Source of the DNA: Billgrantia desiderata
GTDB taxonomy: Bacteria; Pseudomonadota; Gammaproteobacteria; Pseudomonadales; Halomonadaceae
Length of the DNA: 64,000 bases
Direction: 5' to 3'
Assembly: GCA_011742915.1 (NCBI GenBank)
Contig: JAAQTN010000001.1
Location: forward strand, 186,001-250,000
Each line of letters starts with the position of its first letter. Position 1 is the stretch's first letter. Shown here piece after piece: positions 55,092 to 63,693 of the stretch. Below the pieces are notes generated by a model. That model was not told the origin of the DNA. It did no database searches and worked only from the letters and a program-made list of their open reading frames with translations. The position numbers were made by a program, and so were the translations under genes.

Positions 55092-55957
55092 CAGCCGTGT
55101 CCTCCGTGCAGGCGCTTGATGAAGCGGCCCTGCCAGACGTTGATGGCGAGCAGCAGGGCCAGCGAGACGAACAGCACCACCGAGGCGATGGCCGAGGCGC
55201 CGGCATAGTCGTACTCCTGCAGGCGCACGAAGATCATCAGTGCGGTGATCTCGGTCTCGTAGGGCATGTTGCCGGCGATGAAGATGATCGCGCCGAATTC
55301 ACCCAGCGAGCGCACGAAGGCGAGCCCGGTGCCGGTCACCAGGGCCGGCCACAGGTGCGGCAGGATCACGCGGCGAAAGCCGGTGAAGTCCGAGGCGCCG
55401 AGGGTCAGCGCAGCCTCGTCCATCTCGTTAGGCATGTCCTCCAGCACCGGCTGCACCGTACGCACGACGAAGGGGATGCTGGTGAAGGACATGGCCAGAG
55501 CGATGCCCACCCAGGTGTAGGCCACCTGCAATCCGAGCGGCTCGAGCAGCTGCCCCATCCAGCCGTTGCTGGAGTAGAGCGTGGCCAGGGTGATGCCGGC
55601 CACGGCGGTGGGCAGGGCGAAGGGCAGGTCCATCAGCGCATCGAGCAGGCGCTTGCCGGGAAAGGTGTAGCGCACCAGCACCCAGGCCAGCAGCAGGCCG
55701 AAGGCGGCGTTGACGACGGCCGCCACGGCGGCGGCGCCGATGGTCACCACGTAGCTGGCCACCACCCGTTCGTTGGTGACGATCGCCCAGTACTCGGCCA
55801 GGCTCAGCCCCGCCAATTGGCCGAACAGGCCGGTCATGGGCAGCAGCAGCATCAGCGAGACGAAGGTCAGGCTGATGCCCAGCGAAAGGCCAAAACCCGG
55901 CAGCACCCGCTTGGGGGTGCTGCCGAGGCCGATGGCGAAAATACGGCTACTCATCAT
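55091..55957 (-). CDS. cysT: Sulfate ABC importer permease CysT (CysU)
   Basis: 288 residues, six membrane helices, with [24 protein letters not shown] as the EAA loop. Pairs with CysW. The N-terminus [16 protein letters not shown] is typical of CysT. Start 55957 or the Met one codon later. Confidence 0.94.
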   Translation of the reverse strand: MMSSRIFAIGLGSTPKRVLPGFGLSLGISLTFVSLMLLLPMTGLFGQLAGLSLAEYWAIVTNERVVASYVVTIGAAAVAAVVNAAFGLLLAWVLVRYTFPGKRLLDALMDLPFALPTAVAGITLATLYSSNGWMGQLLEPLGLQVAYTWVGIALAMSFTSIPFVVRTVQPVLEDMPNEMDEAALTLGASDFTGFRRVILPHLWPALVTGTGLAFVRSLGEFGAIIFIAGNMPYETEITALMIFVRLQEYDYAGASAIASVVLFVSLALLLAINVWQGRFIKRLHGGHG

Positions 55958-55994
55958 GTCTCGCTTGCGTCGCGCATGTCAGGCGCCGTGGCAA

Positions 55995-57005
55995 TCAGCG
56001 ACGGCGCTGCAGCTGGTCGAGCAACCCGCCGCTGCCGAAGTGGGTTTCCATCGCCTCTTCCCAGCTGCCGGCGATGTCCTCGACCAGCAGCAGCTCGGTC
56101 TCGGGGAACTGATCGGCGAACTCTTCGACGACCGTTTCGTGATGCACGCGGTAGTTGAAGCCGGCGAGCTGGCGCTGGGCCTCCTCGCTGTAGAGGTACT
56201 CCAGGTAGGCCTGGGCCAGGTCCAGATTGCCGTTGCGCTCGGCGTTGGGCTCGACCACGGCCACCGGGAACTCGGCCAGGATGCTGACCGGCGGCACGAT
56301 CACTTCGTAGTCGTCGGTGCCGTACTCCTGGCGAATGTTGTTGACCTCGGATTCGAAGCTGATCAGCACGTCGCCGAGGCCGCGCTCGATGAAGCTGGTG
56401 GTGGCGCCTCGACCGCCGGTGTCGAACACTGCCACGTTGCGCAGGAAGGTGCGCATGAAGTCGTGGATCTGCTCCTCATCGCCGTCGAACTGCTGCTGAG
56501 CGAAGCCCCAGGCGGCCAGGTAGGTGTAGCGGCCGTTGCCCGAGGTCTTGGGGTTGGGAAAGACCATGCGCACGTCTTCACGCACCAGGTCGTCCCAGCT
56601 CTCGATGCCCTTGGGGTTGTCCTTGCGCACCAGGAAGGCGGTGGTGGAGTAGTAGGGCGAGGCGTTGTTGGGCAGTTTCTCCTGCCAGTCCTCGGCCACC
56701 AGGCCGGCATCGGCCAGTACCTGGACGTCGGTCACCTGGTTGTAGGTCACCACGTCGGCGCGCAGTCCCTGCAGAATGGCGCGGGCCTGGGCCGAGGAAC
56801 CGCCGTGGGATTGCTGAATGCCGATCTGCTCGCCGTGCTCCGCCTGCCAGTGGTTGCGGAACTCGGGGTTGATCGCGGCAAACAGCTCACGGGCGATGTC
56901 GTAGGAGGAGTTGAGGATCTCGCGCTCGGCAGCCATCGCCGGCGCTGCCAGGCCAAGACCCAGGGCAGCGGCGATCAGGGTGCGGCGAAGAGAGGGAAGT
57001 CGCAT
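55995..57005 (-). CDS. cysP: Sulfate/thiosulfate-binding periplasmic protein
   Basis: 336 residues. Signal peptide ending APAMAAE. Motifs LNSSYDIARELFAAINPEF, QSHGGSSAQARAI and FPNPKTSGNGRYTYLAAWG are the sulfate-binding family signatures. Captures sulfate or thiosulfate for the permease. First gene of the operon; CysP or Sbp cannot be separated with certainty. The upstream gap is AT-rich, as expected of CysB-type promoters. Confidence 0.92.
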   Translation of the reverse strand: MRLPSLRRTLIAAALGLGLAAPAMAAEREILNSSYDIARELFAAINPEFRNHWQAEHGEQIGIQQSHGGSSAQARAILQGLRADVVTYNQVTDVQVLADAGLVAEDWQEKLPNNASPYYSTTAFLVRKDNPKGIESWDDLVREDVRMVFPNPKTSGNGRYTYLAAWGFAQQQFDGDEEQIHDFMRTFLRNVAVFDTGGRGATTSFIERGLGDVLISFESEVNNIRQEYGTDDYEVIVPPVSILAEFPVAVVEPNAERNGNLDLAQAYLEYLYSEEAQRQLAGFNYRVHHETVVEEFADQFPETELLLVEDIAGSWEEAMETHFGSGGLLDQLQRRR

Positions 57006-57183
57006 TGGGCGTCTCCGGCAAAGGGAACTTGGTAGCAAGAGTATGGCCGACCAAGTGGAATTACAATCCGTGTTTTTATTCTATTTTTCTATAAGCTTCA
57101 TTGGCGCTGTCTGTCGGGTGCCCGGCGGTCGGGGCAGTCTGTTAATATGACGCCTCTTTCCCCGTGCGATGGCTGTTATCCCC
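57006..57183. promoter_or_regulatory. Divergent cysP/rpe promoter region
   Basis: 178 bases. On the plus strand TAATAT (57143-57148) is a good -10 for rpe, with no clear -35. The stretch 57060-57100 is strongly AT-rich and lies upstream of cysP, where an activator such as CysB would bind; no exact site can be assigned. Confidence 0.4.
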
Positions 57184-57882
57184 ATGAGCGACATGAACCG
57201 CGACTTCCTGATTGCCCCCTCCATTCTCTCCGCCGATTTCGCCCGGCTGGGCGAGGAAGTCGACCGGGTCCTGGCCGCCGGGGCGGATATCGTCCACTTC
57301 GACGTCATGGACAACCATTACGTGCCCAATCTGACCATCGGTCCCATGGTCTGCGAGGCGCTGCGCAGGCACGGCGTCACCGCGCCCATCGATGCCCACC
57401 TGATGGTCAAGCCGGTGGACCGCCTGATCGGCGACTTCATCGATGCCGGGGCAAGCTACATCACCTTCCATCCGGAGGCGTCCGAGCATATCGACCGCTC
57501 GCTGCAGCTGATCCGCAGCGGCGGCTGCAAGGCTGGCCTGGTGTTCAATCCGGCCACGCCGCTCTCCTATCTCGATTACGTGATGGACAAGGTCGACATG
57601 ATCCTGCTGATGAGCGTCAACCCCGGTTTCGGCGGGCAGGCCTTCATCCCGGGTACGCTGGACAAGCTGCGCGAGGCACGCCGTCGCATCGACGCCTCGG
57701 GCCGCGACATTCGGCTCGAGATCGACGGCGGGGTGAAGGTCGACAACATTGCCGAGATCGCCCGTGCCGGTGCCGACACCTTCGTCGCCGGTTCGGCAGT
57801 CTTCGGTGCTGGCCGCGATGGCGACCCCAACCGTTACGACAGCGTCATTCGCGCCTTCCGCGAACAGCTGGCGACGGTATAG
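57184..57882 (+). CDS. rpe: Ribulose-phosphate 3-epimerase
   Basis: 232 residues. [16 protein letters not shown], the metal-site [20 protein letters not shown] segment, [14 protein letters not shown] and the EIDGGVK end are diagnostic. Interconverts ribulose 5-phosphate and xylulose 5-phosphate. The start could be 57169 or 57184; neither has a strong ribosome site, and the conserved region begins after 57193. rpe-gph-trpE order is common. Confidence 0.95.
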   Translation: MSDMNRDFLIAPSILSADFARLGEEVDRVLAAGADIVHFDVMDNHYVPNLTIGPMVCEALRRHGVTAPIDAHLMVKPVDRLIGDFIDAGASYITFHPEASEHIDRSLQLIRSGGCKAGLVFNPATPLSYLDYVMDKVDMILLMSVNPGFGGQAFIPGTLDKLREARRRIDASGRDIRLEIDGGVKVDNIAEIARAGADTFVAGSAVFGAGRDGDPNRYDSVIRAFREQLATV

Positions 57883-57892
57883 CCCGCGCGCG

Positions 57893-58216
57893 ATGAACCA
57901 TTCGGCGTCCGTTACGTGGTACCTCTACCTGCTCGAAACCCGGCGAGGGATGCTCTACACCGGCATCACCACCGACGTCGCCCGGCGCCTGGCGCAGCAT
58001 GAGGCGGGGCAGGGCGCCAAGGCCCTGCGCGGACGCGGGCCGCTGACACTGGTGCACCATGAGCCGGTGGGCAGCCATGGCGAGGCGCTGCGGCTCGAGG
58101 CCGAGGTCAAGCGTCTCTCGGCAGCACGCAAGCGGGCCTGGCTTCAGTCTCGGCGGGAACGGGCCCAGGAACATAAGGAAACAGCATGCACGCCATCCTC
58201 GACGACATCCGCCTGA
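57893..58216 (+). CDS. GIY-YIG family protein (UPF0213/YhbQ-like)
   Basis: 107 residues. GIY-YIG motif in [20 protein letters not shown] with the following [13 protein letters not shown] and a Glu in [15 protein letters not shown]. Probable structure-specific nuclease. Its 3' end overlaps the start of gph by 31 bases, so the tail region is read in two frames. Inserted between rpe and gph. Confidence 0.82.
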   Translation: MNHSASVTWYLYLLETRRGMLYTGITTDVARRLAQHEAGQGAKALRGRGPLTLVHHEPVGSHGEALRLEAEVKRLSAARKRAWLQSRRERAQEHKETACTPSSTTSA

Positions 58217-58851
58217 TCAGCTTCGACCTGGACGGCACCCTGGTGGACTCCGTGCCCGATCTGGCGGTGGCCGTGGATGCCAGTCTGGCCGAGTGCGGGC
58301 TGTTCGCCGCCGGTGAGGCGCGGGTGCGCGACTGGGTGGGCAACGGCTCATGGAAGCTCGTCGAGCGGGCGTTGACCTTCGCCCGGCAGGCGCCCCCCGA
58401 CGAGGCGCTGCTGGCGCGGGCCCATGAGGCCTTTCTCGTCCACTACGGGCGCGATCCCGGCTCGCGTACGCGGCTCTATCCCGGCGTGCGCGAAGCGCTG
58501 GATGCGCTGCGCAGTGACGACAGAATACTGACCCTGGTGACCAACAAGCCGTTCGCGTTCATCCGCCCGATCCTGGCGCAGTTCGGGCTCGAAGCGCACT
58601 TCGCGCTGTGTCTGGGGGGCGACAGCCTGCCGCAGAAGAAGCCCGACCCGGCGCCGCTGCTGCACGTGGCGGCGCATTTCGGCCTGCCGCCCTCGGCCTG
58701 TCTGATGGTGGGCGACTCCCGCCACGACGTTGCCGCCGGCCGGGCCGCCGGCTTCCGCACCCTGGCCGTACCCTACGGCTACAACCATGGCGAACCGGTG
58801 CGCGACAGCCGCCCGGATGCGCTGGTTGATTCACTGGCGGAACTCGTTTAG
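58186..58851 (+). CDS. gph: Phosphoglycolate phosphatase
   Basis: 221 residues of the HAD superfamily: [10 protein letters not shown] with the nucleophile Asp, VTNKP, the Lys of PQKKPDP and [15 protein letters not shown]. Removes phosphate from 2-phosphoglycolate. AAGGAAA lies upstream of the ATG inside the GIY-YIG gene. Follows rpe and precedes trpE. Confidence 0.92.
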   Translation: MHAILDDIRLISFDLDGTLVDSVPDLAVAVDASLAECGLFAAGEARVRDWVGNGSWKLVERALTFARQAPPDEALLARAHEAFLVHYGRDPGSRTRLYPGVREALDALRSDDRILTLVTNKPFAFIRPILAQFGLEAHFALCLGGDSLPQKKPDPAPLLHVAAHFGLPPSACLMVGDSRHDVAAGRAAGFRTLAVPYGYNHGEPVRDSRPDALVDSLAELV

Positions 58852-58920
58852 GGTGATTTTCGATCCTTATCAATGACCTCGGAATCCTTCCGTTTGCCTA
58901 TTCCTGCGGGAAACGCTTCG

Positions 58921-59028
58921 ATGGACAGCATGATGCTGCATGACGACTCCTTGACCCGTGGTTGCCTGCGTCGGGCAGCTGACACGACGGTGCCCTTTTC
59001 TGCCCAGCCCGCCGCTTGGCGATGGTGA
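58921..59028 (+). CDS. Putative trpE leader peptide (35 residues, ends W-R-W)
   Basis: An open frame starting MDSMMLHDD with its last codons GCC GCT TGG CGA TGG TGA (Trp codons at 59017-59019 and 59023-59025). The upstream GGGAA is a weak ribosome site; Met codons at 58930 and 58933 are alternatives. Two Trp in the last three codons, 62 bases before trpE, is the pattern of a tryptophan-sensing leader. No T-run terminator follows, so classical termination is not evident. Confidence 0.4.
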   Translation: MDSMMLHDDSLTRGCLRRAADTTVPFSAQPAAWRW

Positions 59029-59060
59029 AGCTCGCTGAAGCATCACCCTGATTCACCATC
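59021..59060 (+). promoter_or_regulatory. Stem-loop covering the trpE leader Trp codon and stop
   Basis: GATGGTGAA (59021-59029) pairs perfectly with TTCACCATC (59052-59060). A competing stem is GGTGAAGCT (59024-59032) with AGCATCACC (59039-59047, one mismatch). A ribosome stalled at the last Trp codons would cover the shared left arm. Candidate mutually exclusive folds. Confidence 0.4.
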
Positions 59061-59089
59061 CGTCACCGTCATATCTCGAGGGCCCCGTC

Positions 59090-60577
59090 ATGATGACTCC
59101 CGAACGTTTCCGTGCGCTGGCCGAGGCCGGCTTCAACCGCATTCCGGTCACCCGTGAGGTGCTGGCCGATCTCGACACCCCGCTGTCGACCTATCTCAAG
59201 CTGGCCGACGAGCCATGGACCTTCCTGCTCGAATCGGTGCAGGGCGGCGAAAAGTGGGGGCGCTACTCGATCATCGGCCTGCCTTCTCACGAGCGCATCG
59301 AAGTGCGCGGCTTCACCATCAGTCACGTACGCCAGGGCGAGTGCATCGAACGCGTGGAGGTGGCGGACCCGCTGGCCTGGATCGAGGCGTTCCAGGGGCG
59401 TTTCCGGGTGCCCAACCTGGACGATCAGCCGCGCTTCGACGGCGGCCTGGTAGGCTACTTCGGCTACGACACCATCCGCTACATCGAACCGCGGCTGAGG
59501 GGCGTGGAAAAACCCGATCCGCTGGGCGTGCCCGACATCCTGCTGATGGTGTGCGACGAGCTGGTGGTGTTCGACAACCTCTCGGGCCGGCTGACGCTGT
59601 GGACCCATGCCGACCCTGCCGCTGCGGATGCCTTTGCCACGGCGGTGGCGCGTCTCGAGAGCCTGGAGCGGCGCCTGCGCAGCTCGGGCGTTCAGGCCGC
59701 CAGCCCCGGCACCGGACGCAGTGCGGTGGAGGAGGGGCACTTTACCTCGGGCTTCACCGAGGCCGGTTTCAAGGCGGCGGTGGAGAAGATCAAGGAGTAC
59801 GTACTGGCCGGCGACGTCATGCAGTGCGTACCGTCGCAGCGCATGTCGATTCCCTATCGTGCCTCGCCGCTGGACCTGTACCGCGCGCTGCGCAGCCTCA
59901 ACCCTTCGCCCTACATGTTCTTCTTCAACCTGGGCGACCATCATGTGGTGGGCTCCTCTCCGGAGATCCTCACGCGGCTGGAAGATGGCGAGGTCACGGT
60001 ACGGCCCATCGCCGGCACCCGGGTGCGCGGCAAGACCGAGGAGGAGGACCGGGCGCTCGAGGCCGAGCTGCTGGCCGACCCCAAGGAGATCGCCGAGCAT
60101 CTCATGCTGATCGATCTGGGGCGCAACGACGTGGGGCGCATCAGCGAGACGGGTTCGGTGCAGGTGACCGACCAGATGGCCGTGGAACGCTACTCCCACG
60201 TGATGCACATCGTTTCCAACGTCACCGGACGCCTGAAGCCGGGTCTCAGCGCTATGGACGTGCTGCGCGCCACCTTCCCGGCGGGCACGCTTTCGGGGGC
60301 ACCCAAGATCCGCGCCATGGAGATCATCGACGAGCTGGAGCCGGTCAAGCGCGGCATCTATTCCGGCGCGGTCGGGTATCTCTCCTGGCACGGCAACATG
60401 GATACCGCCATCGCCATTCGTACCGCGGTGATCAAGGATGGTGAGCTGCATGTGCAGGCCGGGGCCGGCGTGGTGGCCGATTCCGTACCCGAGATGGAGT
60501 GGCAGGAGACGCTCAACAAGGGGCGCGCCATCTTCCGGGCCGTGGCCATGGCCGAGAAGGGCCTGGATAACCTCTAG
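59090..60577 (+). CDS. trpE: Anthranilate synthase component I
   Basis: 495 residues. The N-terminal tryptophan-binding LLES motif is in [17 protein letters not shown]. The chorismate-binding domain has [50 protein letters not shown] and [14 protein letters not shown]. Makes anthranilate with TrpG. Tryptophan feedback is expected from LLES. It stands apart from trpGD and ends in a strong terminator. Confidence 0.97.
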   Translation: MMTPERFRALAEAGFNRIPVTREVLADLDTPLSTYLKLADEPWTFLLESVQGGEKWGRYSIIGLPSHERIEVRGFTISHVRQGECIERVEVADPLAWIEAFQGRFRVPNLDDQPRFDGGLVGYFGYDTIRYIEPRLRGVEKPDPLGVPDILLMVCDELVVFDNLSGRLTLWTHADPAAADAFATAVARLESLERRLRSSGVQAASPGTGRSAVEEGHFTSGFTEAGFKAAVEKIKEYVLAGDVMQCVPSQRMSIPYRASPLDLYRALRSLNPSPYMFFFNLGDHHVVGSSPEILTRLEDGEVTVRPIAGTRVRGKTEEEDRALEAELLADPKEIAEHLMLIDLGRNDVGRISETGSVQVTDQMAVERYSHVMHIVSNVTGRLKPGLSAMDVLRATFPAGTLSGAPKIRAMEIIDELEPVKRGIYSGAVGYLSWHGNMDTAIAIRTAVIKDGELHVQAGAGVVADSVPEMEWQETLNKGRAIFRAVAMAEKGLDNL

Positions 60578-60626
60578 GCAAGACTTTCTACAGGCGAGAA
60601 CTTCTGTACTTGGCCTTACGGCGTTC

Positions 60627-60658
60627 GGCGCCCCTGCCGCAGCAGGGGCGCCGTTTGC
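60627..60658. terminator. Terminator between trpE and the metal-binding protein gene
   Basis: GGCGCCCCTGC (60627-60637), loop CGCA, GCAGGGGCGCC (60642-60652), then GTTTGC. Perfect 11-base stem between converging genes. Confidence 0.85.
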
Positions 60659-60678
60659 GAACTGGGATGAGAGACGTC

Positions 60679-61719
60679 TTATGCGTCCTTGGCCTCGTCC
60701 CCTTCCTGCTCTAGCGCTTCGTTCTCTTCTGCGTCTTCGCCTTCTGGCGACGCTTCACCCTCTACCGCGTCGGCCTCGCTGTCGCGCTCTTCGGCTTCTC
60801 TCTCTTCGGCTTCGCCCATCGTCAGGGCGGTGCGGATCAGCTTGGCGTTGTGACGCATCATGGCAACGTAGTTCGTGGCATCGCCATCGGGTTCGCTGAG
60901 GGAGTCGACATACAGCGGGCCGGCGATCGGCAGTTCCGTGTCGGCGGCGATGCTGCGGATGTAGCGGTCCGAGAGGGTGCTTTCCCAGAACAGGGCGCCT
61001 GGCTGGCTCTGCTCGATCAAGTCGACGATGCGCATGACCTGCTGGGGCGAGCCCTCGGTTTCGGCATTGCTGCCCCACACGCCGTCATGGCGAAAGCCGT
61101 AGGCATCGGCGAAATAGACGAAGGCCGCTTCCGTGGTGATCAGCAGCCGCTGCTCCTCGGGAATCGGGGCGAGCAGTTCGCCGATCTCCTCGTGCAGTCG
61201 GGCCAGGGTTTCCGTGGCCGCGGCGGCACGTGCCTGGAAATTGTCGGCGGCCTCGGGGTGGAGCTCGCTGAGCTGGTCGGCGATCACCTTCATGTAGGCT
61301 GCCACGGCGCGCGGGTCCATCCACAGGTGCGGGTCGGGCTCCCCGGTGTATTCACCCGTGACGATGGGCCGAGTCGGGTATTCCGTGGCTTCCGCTACCG
61401 GTACCAGCGGTGCCCGGTTGCCCACCGTGGCGTAAACCTGGCGCATCCACTGCTCGAGTTGGTAGCCGTTGTAGAAGACGAGGTCGGCATCCTCCAGCGC
61501 AATGAAATTGTTGGGTGTCAGCTCCCACTCATGGACTTCGGCACCTACCGGAGTCAGCACCACCAGTTCGATATCGTTACCGCCGACTTTGTTGACCAGG
61601 TCGCCAAGAATCGAGAAGCTGGCGACCACTTTGGGATTGGCTGCCGCCGCCGTCACGCTGCCGACCATGGCGGCGAGAGGCAGGGTCAGCCAGATACAGG
61701 CACGGCGGGTAAAGCGCAT
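60679..61719 (-). CDS. Mn/Zn-type ABC substrate-binding protein with acidic tail
   Basis: 346 residues. Signal peptide ending TAAAA, then the cluster A-I metal-binding fold: VASFSILGDLVNKVGG, His in VHEWELTP, His in DPHLWMDPR, TTEAAFVYFADAYG and an Asp in WESTLSDRY. The residues fit the MntA/SitA/PsaA or ZnuA group; there is no His-rich loop. About 45 residues after the normal end are almost only Glu, Asp, Ala and Ser. No permease or ATPase gene is in the window. It is antisense to and between trpE and trpGD. Confidence 0.87.
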   Translation of the reverse strand: MRFTRRACIWLTLPLAAMVGSVTAAAANPKVVASFSILGDLVNKVGGNDIELVVLTPVGAEVHEWELTPNNFIALEDADLVFYNGYQLEQWMRQVYATVGNRAPLVPVAEATEYPTRPIVTGEYTGEPDPHLWMDPRAVAAYMKVIADQLSELHPEAADNFQARAAAATETLARLHEEIGELLAPIPEEQRLLITTEAAFVYFADAYGFRHDGVWGSNAETEGSPQQVMRIVDLIEQSQPGALFWESTLSDRYIRSIAADTELPIAGPLYVDSLSEPDGDATNYVAMMRHNAKLIRTALTMGEAEEREAEERDSEADAVEGEASPEGEDAEENEALEQEGDEAKDA

Positions 61720-61833
61720 CGTCAATCTCCTTTTCGCGGTAGCGCACTGCCCGATGATAGAGACTGGGAGGTACGCTGGCCAGCCGCGACTGTCCCGGCC
61801 GCCGACGAACGCGTCGGCCGGAGGCATCTTGCG

Positions 61834-61863
61834 TTGACAGCTCGGCTGCCTGGGCGGCACTAT
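61834..61863 (+). promoter_or_regulatory. Possible trpG operon promoter
   Basis: TTGACA at 61834-61839 and CACTAT at 61858-61863 with 18 bases between. The -35 is perfect and the -10 is weak. It would start transcription at or very near the leader ATG (61870), so another upstream promoter is possible. Confidence 0.4.
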
Positions 61864-61869
61864 TGCGTC

Positions 61870-61920
61870 ATGAACGCAAACGCCTATATGCCGAATTCGA
61901 TCCAGTGGTGGCGCTCCTGA
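61870..61920 (+). CDS. trpL: trp leader peptide
   Basis: 16 residues, MNANAYMPNSIQWWRS, with tandem Trp codons at 61906-61911 followed by Arg, Ser and the stop. It lies just before overlapping antiterminator and terminator stems and 134 bases before trpG. When charged tRNA-Trp is scarce the ribosome stalls on the Trp pair and the downstream stems switch. Pattern seen directly; mechanism follows the known trp attenuation model. Confidence 0.88.
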   Translation: MNANAYMPNSIQWWRS

Positions 61921-61926
61921 GCGAGG

Positions 61927-61975
61927 GGCGGCGCGCTGACGACTGAACGAAATGCCGCCGTCGGGCGGCTTTTTT
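61927..61975 (+). terminator. trp attenuator with antiterminator
   Basis: Terminator: GCCGCC (61954-61959), loop GTCG, GGCGGC (61964-61969), then six T (61970-61975). Antiterminator: GGCGGC (61927-61932) can pair with the same GCCGCC (61954-61959). The two stems share one arm and are mutually exclusive. Confidence 0.88.
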
Positions 61976-62054
61976 GTGTCCGAAGCAGAACCTGCACGGC
62001 TGGCCGCGCACGACGAAACATTGAAAAGATTCGCTGGAACAGGACCTTCTCGCC

Positions 62055-62639
62055 ATGTCCGTGCTGATGATCGACAACTATGACAGCTTCACCTTCAACG
62101 TGGTGCAGTATCTTGGCGAACTCGGTGCCGAGGTAGCCACCTATCGCAACGACGCCATTACCCTGGAGCAGATGGAAGCGCTGGCGCCGAGCCACCTGGT
62201 GATCTCGCCCGGCCCTTGCACCCCCAACGAGGCGGGCATCTCGTTGGCTGCCATTCGGCACTTCGCCGGTCGTCTGCCGATCCTCGGCATCTGCCTCGGT
62301 CATCAGGCGATCGGTCAGGTCTATGGCGGCAAGGTGGTGCGCGCCCCGCAGGTGATGCACGGCAAGACCTCGCGCATCCGTCATAATGGTCTTGGTGTCT
62401 TCGCCGGTCTCGAGGATCCGCTGGAGGTCACGCGCTACCACTCACTGGTCGTGGAAGCCGACACGCTGCCCGAGTGCCTCGAGGTGACCTCCTGGACCGA
62501 CGACGATGACGTGACCCCCGGACTGATCATGGGGCTGCGTCACCGTGAGCTGGATATCGAAGGCGTGCAGTTCCACCCGGAGTCGATTCTGACGCGTCAG
62601 GGGCATGAGCTGCTGGCCAATTTTCTCAAGCGCCGCTGA
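62055..62639 (+). CDS. trpG: Anthranilate synthase component II (glutamine amidotransferase)
   Basis: 194 residues. [20 protein letters not shown], the oxyanion [16 protein letters not shown], catalytic Cys in [13 protein letters not shown] and His-x-Glu in VQFHPESIL. Supplies ammonia from glutamine to TrpE. The same family serves para-aminobenzoate synthesis (PabA); position next to trpD and behind the trp attenuator favours TrpG. Confidence 0.95.
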   Translation: MSVLMIDNYDSFTFNVVQYLGELGAEVATYRNDAITLEQMEALAPSHLVISPGPCTPNEAGISLAAIRHFAGRLPILGICLGHQAIGQVYGGKVVRAPQVMHGKTSRIRHNGLGVFAGLEDPLEVTRYHSLVVEADTLPECLEVTSWTDDDDVTPGLIMGLRHRELDIEGVQFHPESILTRQGHELLANFLKRR

Positions 62640-62667
62640 GCCGCCCGTATTAGAGGAGTGCCTGCCC

Positions 62668-63690
62668 ATGCAGATGCGAGACGCCATTGCCGCGGTGATG
62701 CGCCGTGAAAACCTTAGCTTCGATCAGACCCATGCCGTCATGCAGCAGATCATGACCGGTGAGGCCAGCGATGCGCAGATCGGCGGTTTTCTGGTCGGTC
62801 TGGCGATGAAGGGGGAGACGGCCGAGGAGATCGGAGCCGCCGCCCAGGTGATGCGCGAGCTGATGAAGCGTGTCCACCTTCAGCGCAGCGAGAACGTGGT
62901 GGACATCGTCGGCACCGGCGGCGACGGCGCCAACCTGTTCAACGTCTCGACCGCTTCCAGCTTCGTTGCCGCGGCTGCCGGCGCCCAGGTGGCCAAGCAC
63001 GGCAATCGCAGCGTTTCATCCTCTTCGGGCAGCGCCGATCTGTTCGACATGGCGGGCATTCATCTCGATCTCCGGCCGGAGCAGGTGGCGCGCTGCATCG
63101 AGCACGTCGGGGTCGGCTTCATGTTCGCCCCCAACCATCATCCCGCCATGCGTTTCGCCATCGGCCCGCGGCGCGAGATGGGAGTGCGCACCCTGTTCAA
63201 CATCCTTGGGCCGTTGACCAATCCCGCCGGGGCGCCGAACCAGGTGCTGGGGGTCTATTCGGCCGAGCTGGTGCCGCTGATGGCCGAGGTGCTGCGTCAG
63301 CTCGGCAGCCGCCACGTCATGGTGGTTCATGCCGAGGACGGTCTCGACGAGATCTCCCTGGCGGCGCCGACCCAGGTGGCCGAGCTGAAGGACGGCGAGA
63401 TTCGCCGTTACACCATCGCGCCCGAGGACTTCGGCATCGAGCGGCAGGCACTGAGTCCCTTGAAAGTGGTCAGCGCCGAGGACAGTCTGCGGCTGGTGCG
63501 CGAGGCGCTGGTGGGCGAGGGGCCGGCGGCCGACATCGTCTCTCTCAACGCCGGCGCGGCGCTCTACTGCGCGGGTGTCGCCGATACCCTCAAAGAGGGC
63601 GTGATGATGGCCCAGGACGCTCAGGCCTCCAAGCTGCCGCTGGAAAAGATGAAGGAGCTGGCCGACTTCACCCGCGTGCTGGTTTCCTGA
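62668..63690 (+). CDS. trpD: Anthranilate phosphoribosyltransferase
   Basis: 340 residues. DIVGTGGDGANLFNVSTASSFV, KHGNRSVSSSSGSAD and VGVGFMFAPNHHPAMRFA are the family motifs. It joins anthranilate with phosphoribosyl pyrophosphate. GAGGAG precedes the ATG by 9 bases. trpC is not next: the following gene is on the other strand. Confidence 0.96.
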   Translation: MQMRDAIAAVMRRENLSFDQTHAVMQQIMTGEASDAQIGGFLVGLAMKGETAEEIGAAAQVMRELMKRVHLQRSENVVDIVGTGGDGANLFNVSTASSFVAAAAGAQVAKHGNRSVSSSSGSADLFDMAGIHLDLRPEQVARCIEHVGVGFMFAPNHHPAMRFAIGPRREMGVRTLFNILGPLTNPAGAPNQVLGVYSAELVPLMAEVLRQLGSRHVMVVHAEDGLDEISLAAPTQVAELKDGEIRRYTIAPEDFGIERQALSPLKVVSAEDSLRLVREALVGEGPAADIVSLNAGAALYCAGVADTLKEGVMMAQDAQASKLPLEKMKELADFTRVLVS

Positions 63691-63693
63691 GCG

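Noticed and set aside
61720..61869. A Zur or MntR operator upstream of the metal-binding protein gene
   Set aside because: No AT-rich palindrome of the expected kind can be seen in the gap.
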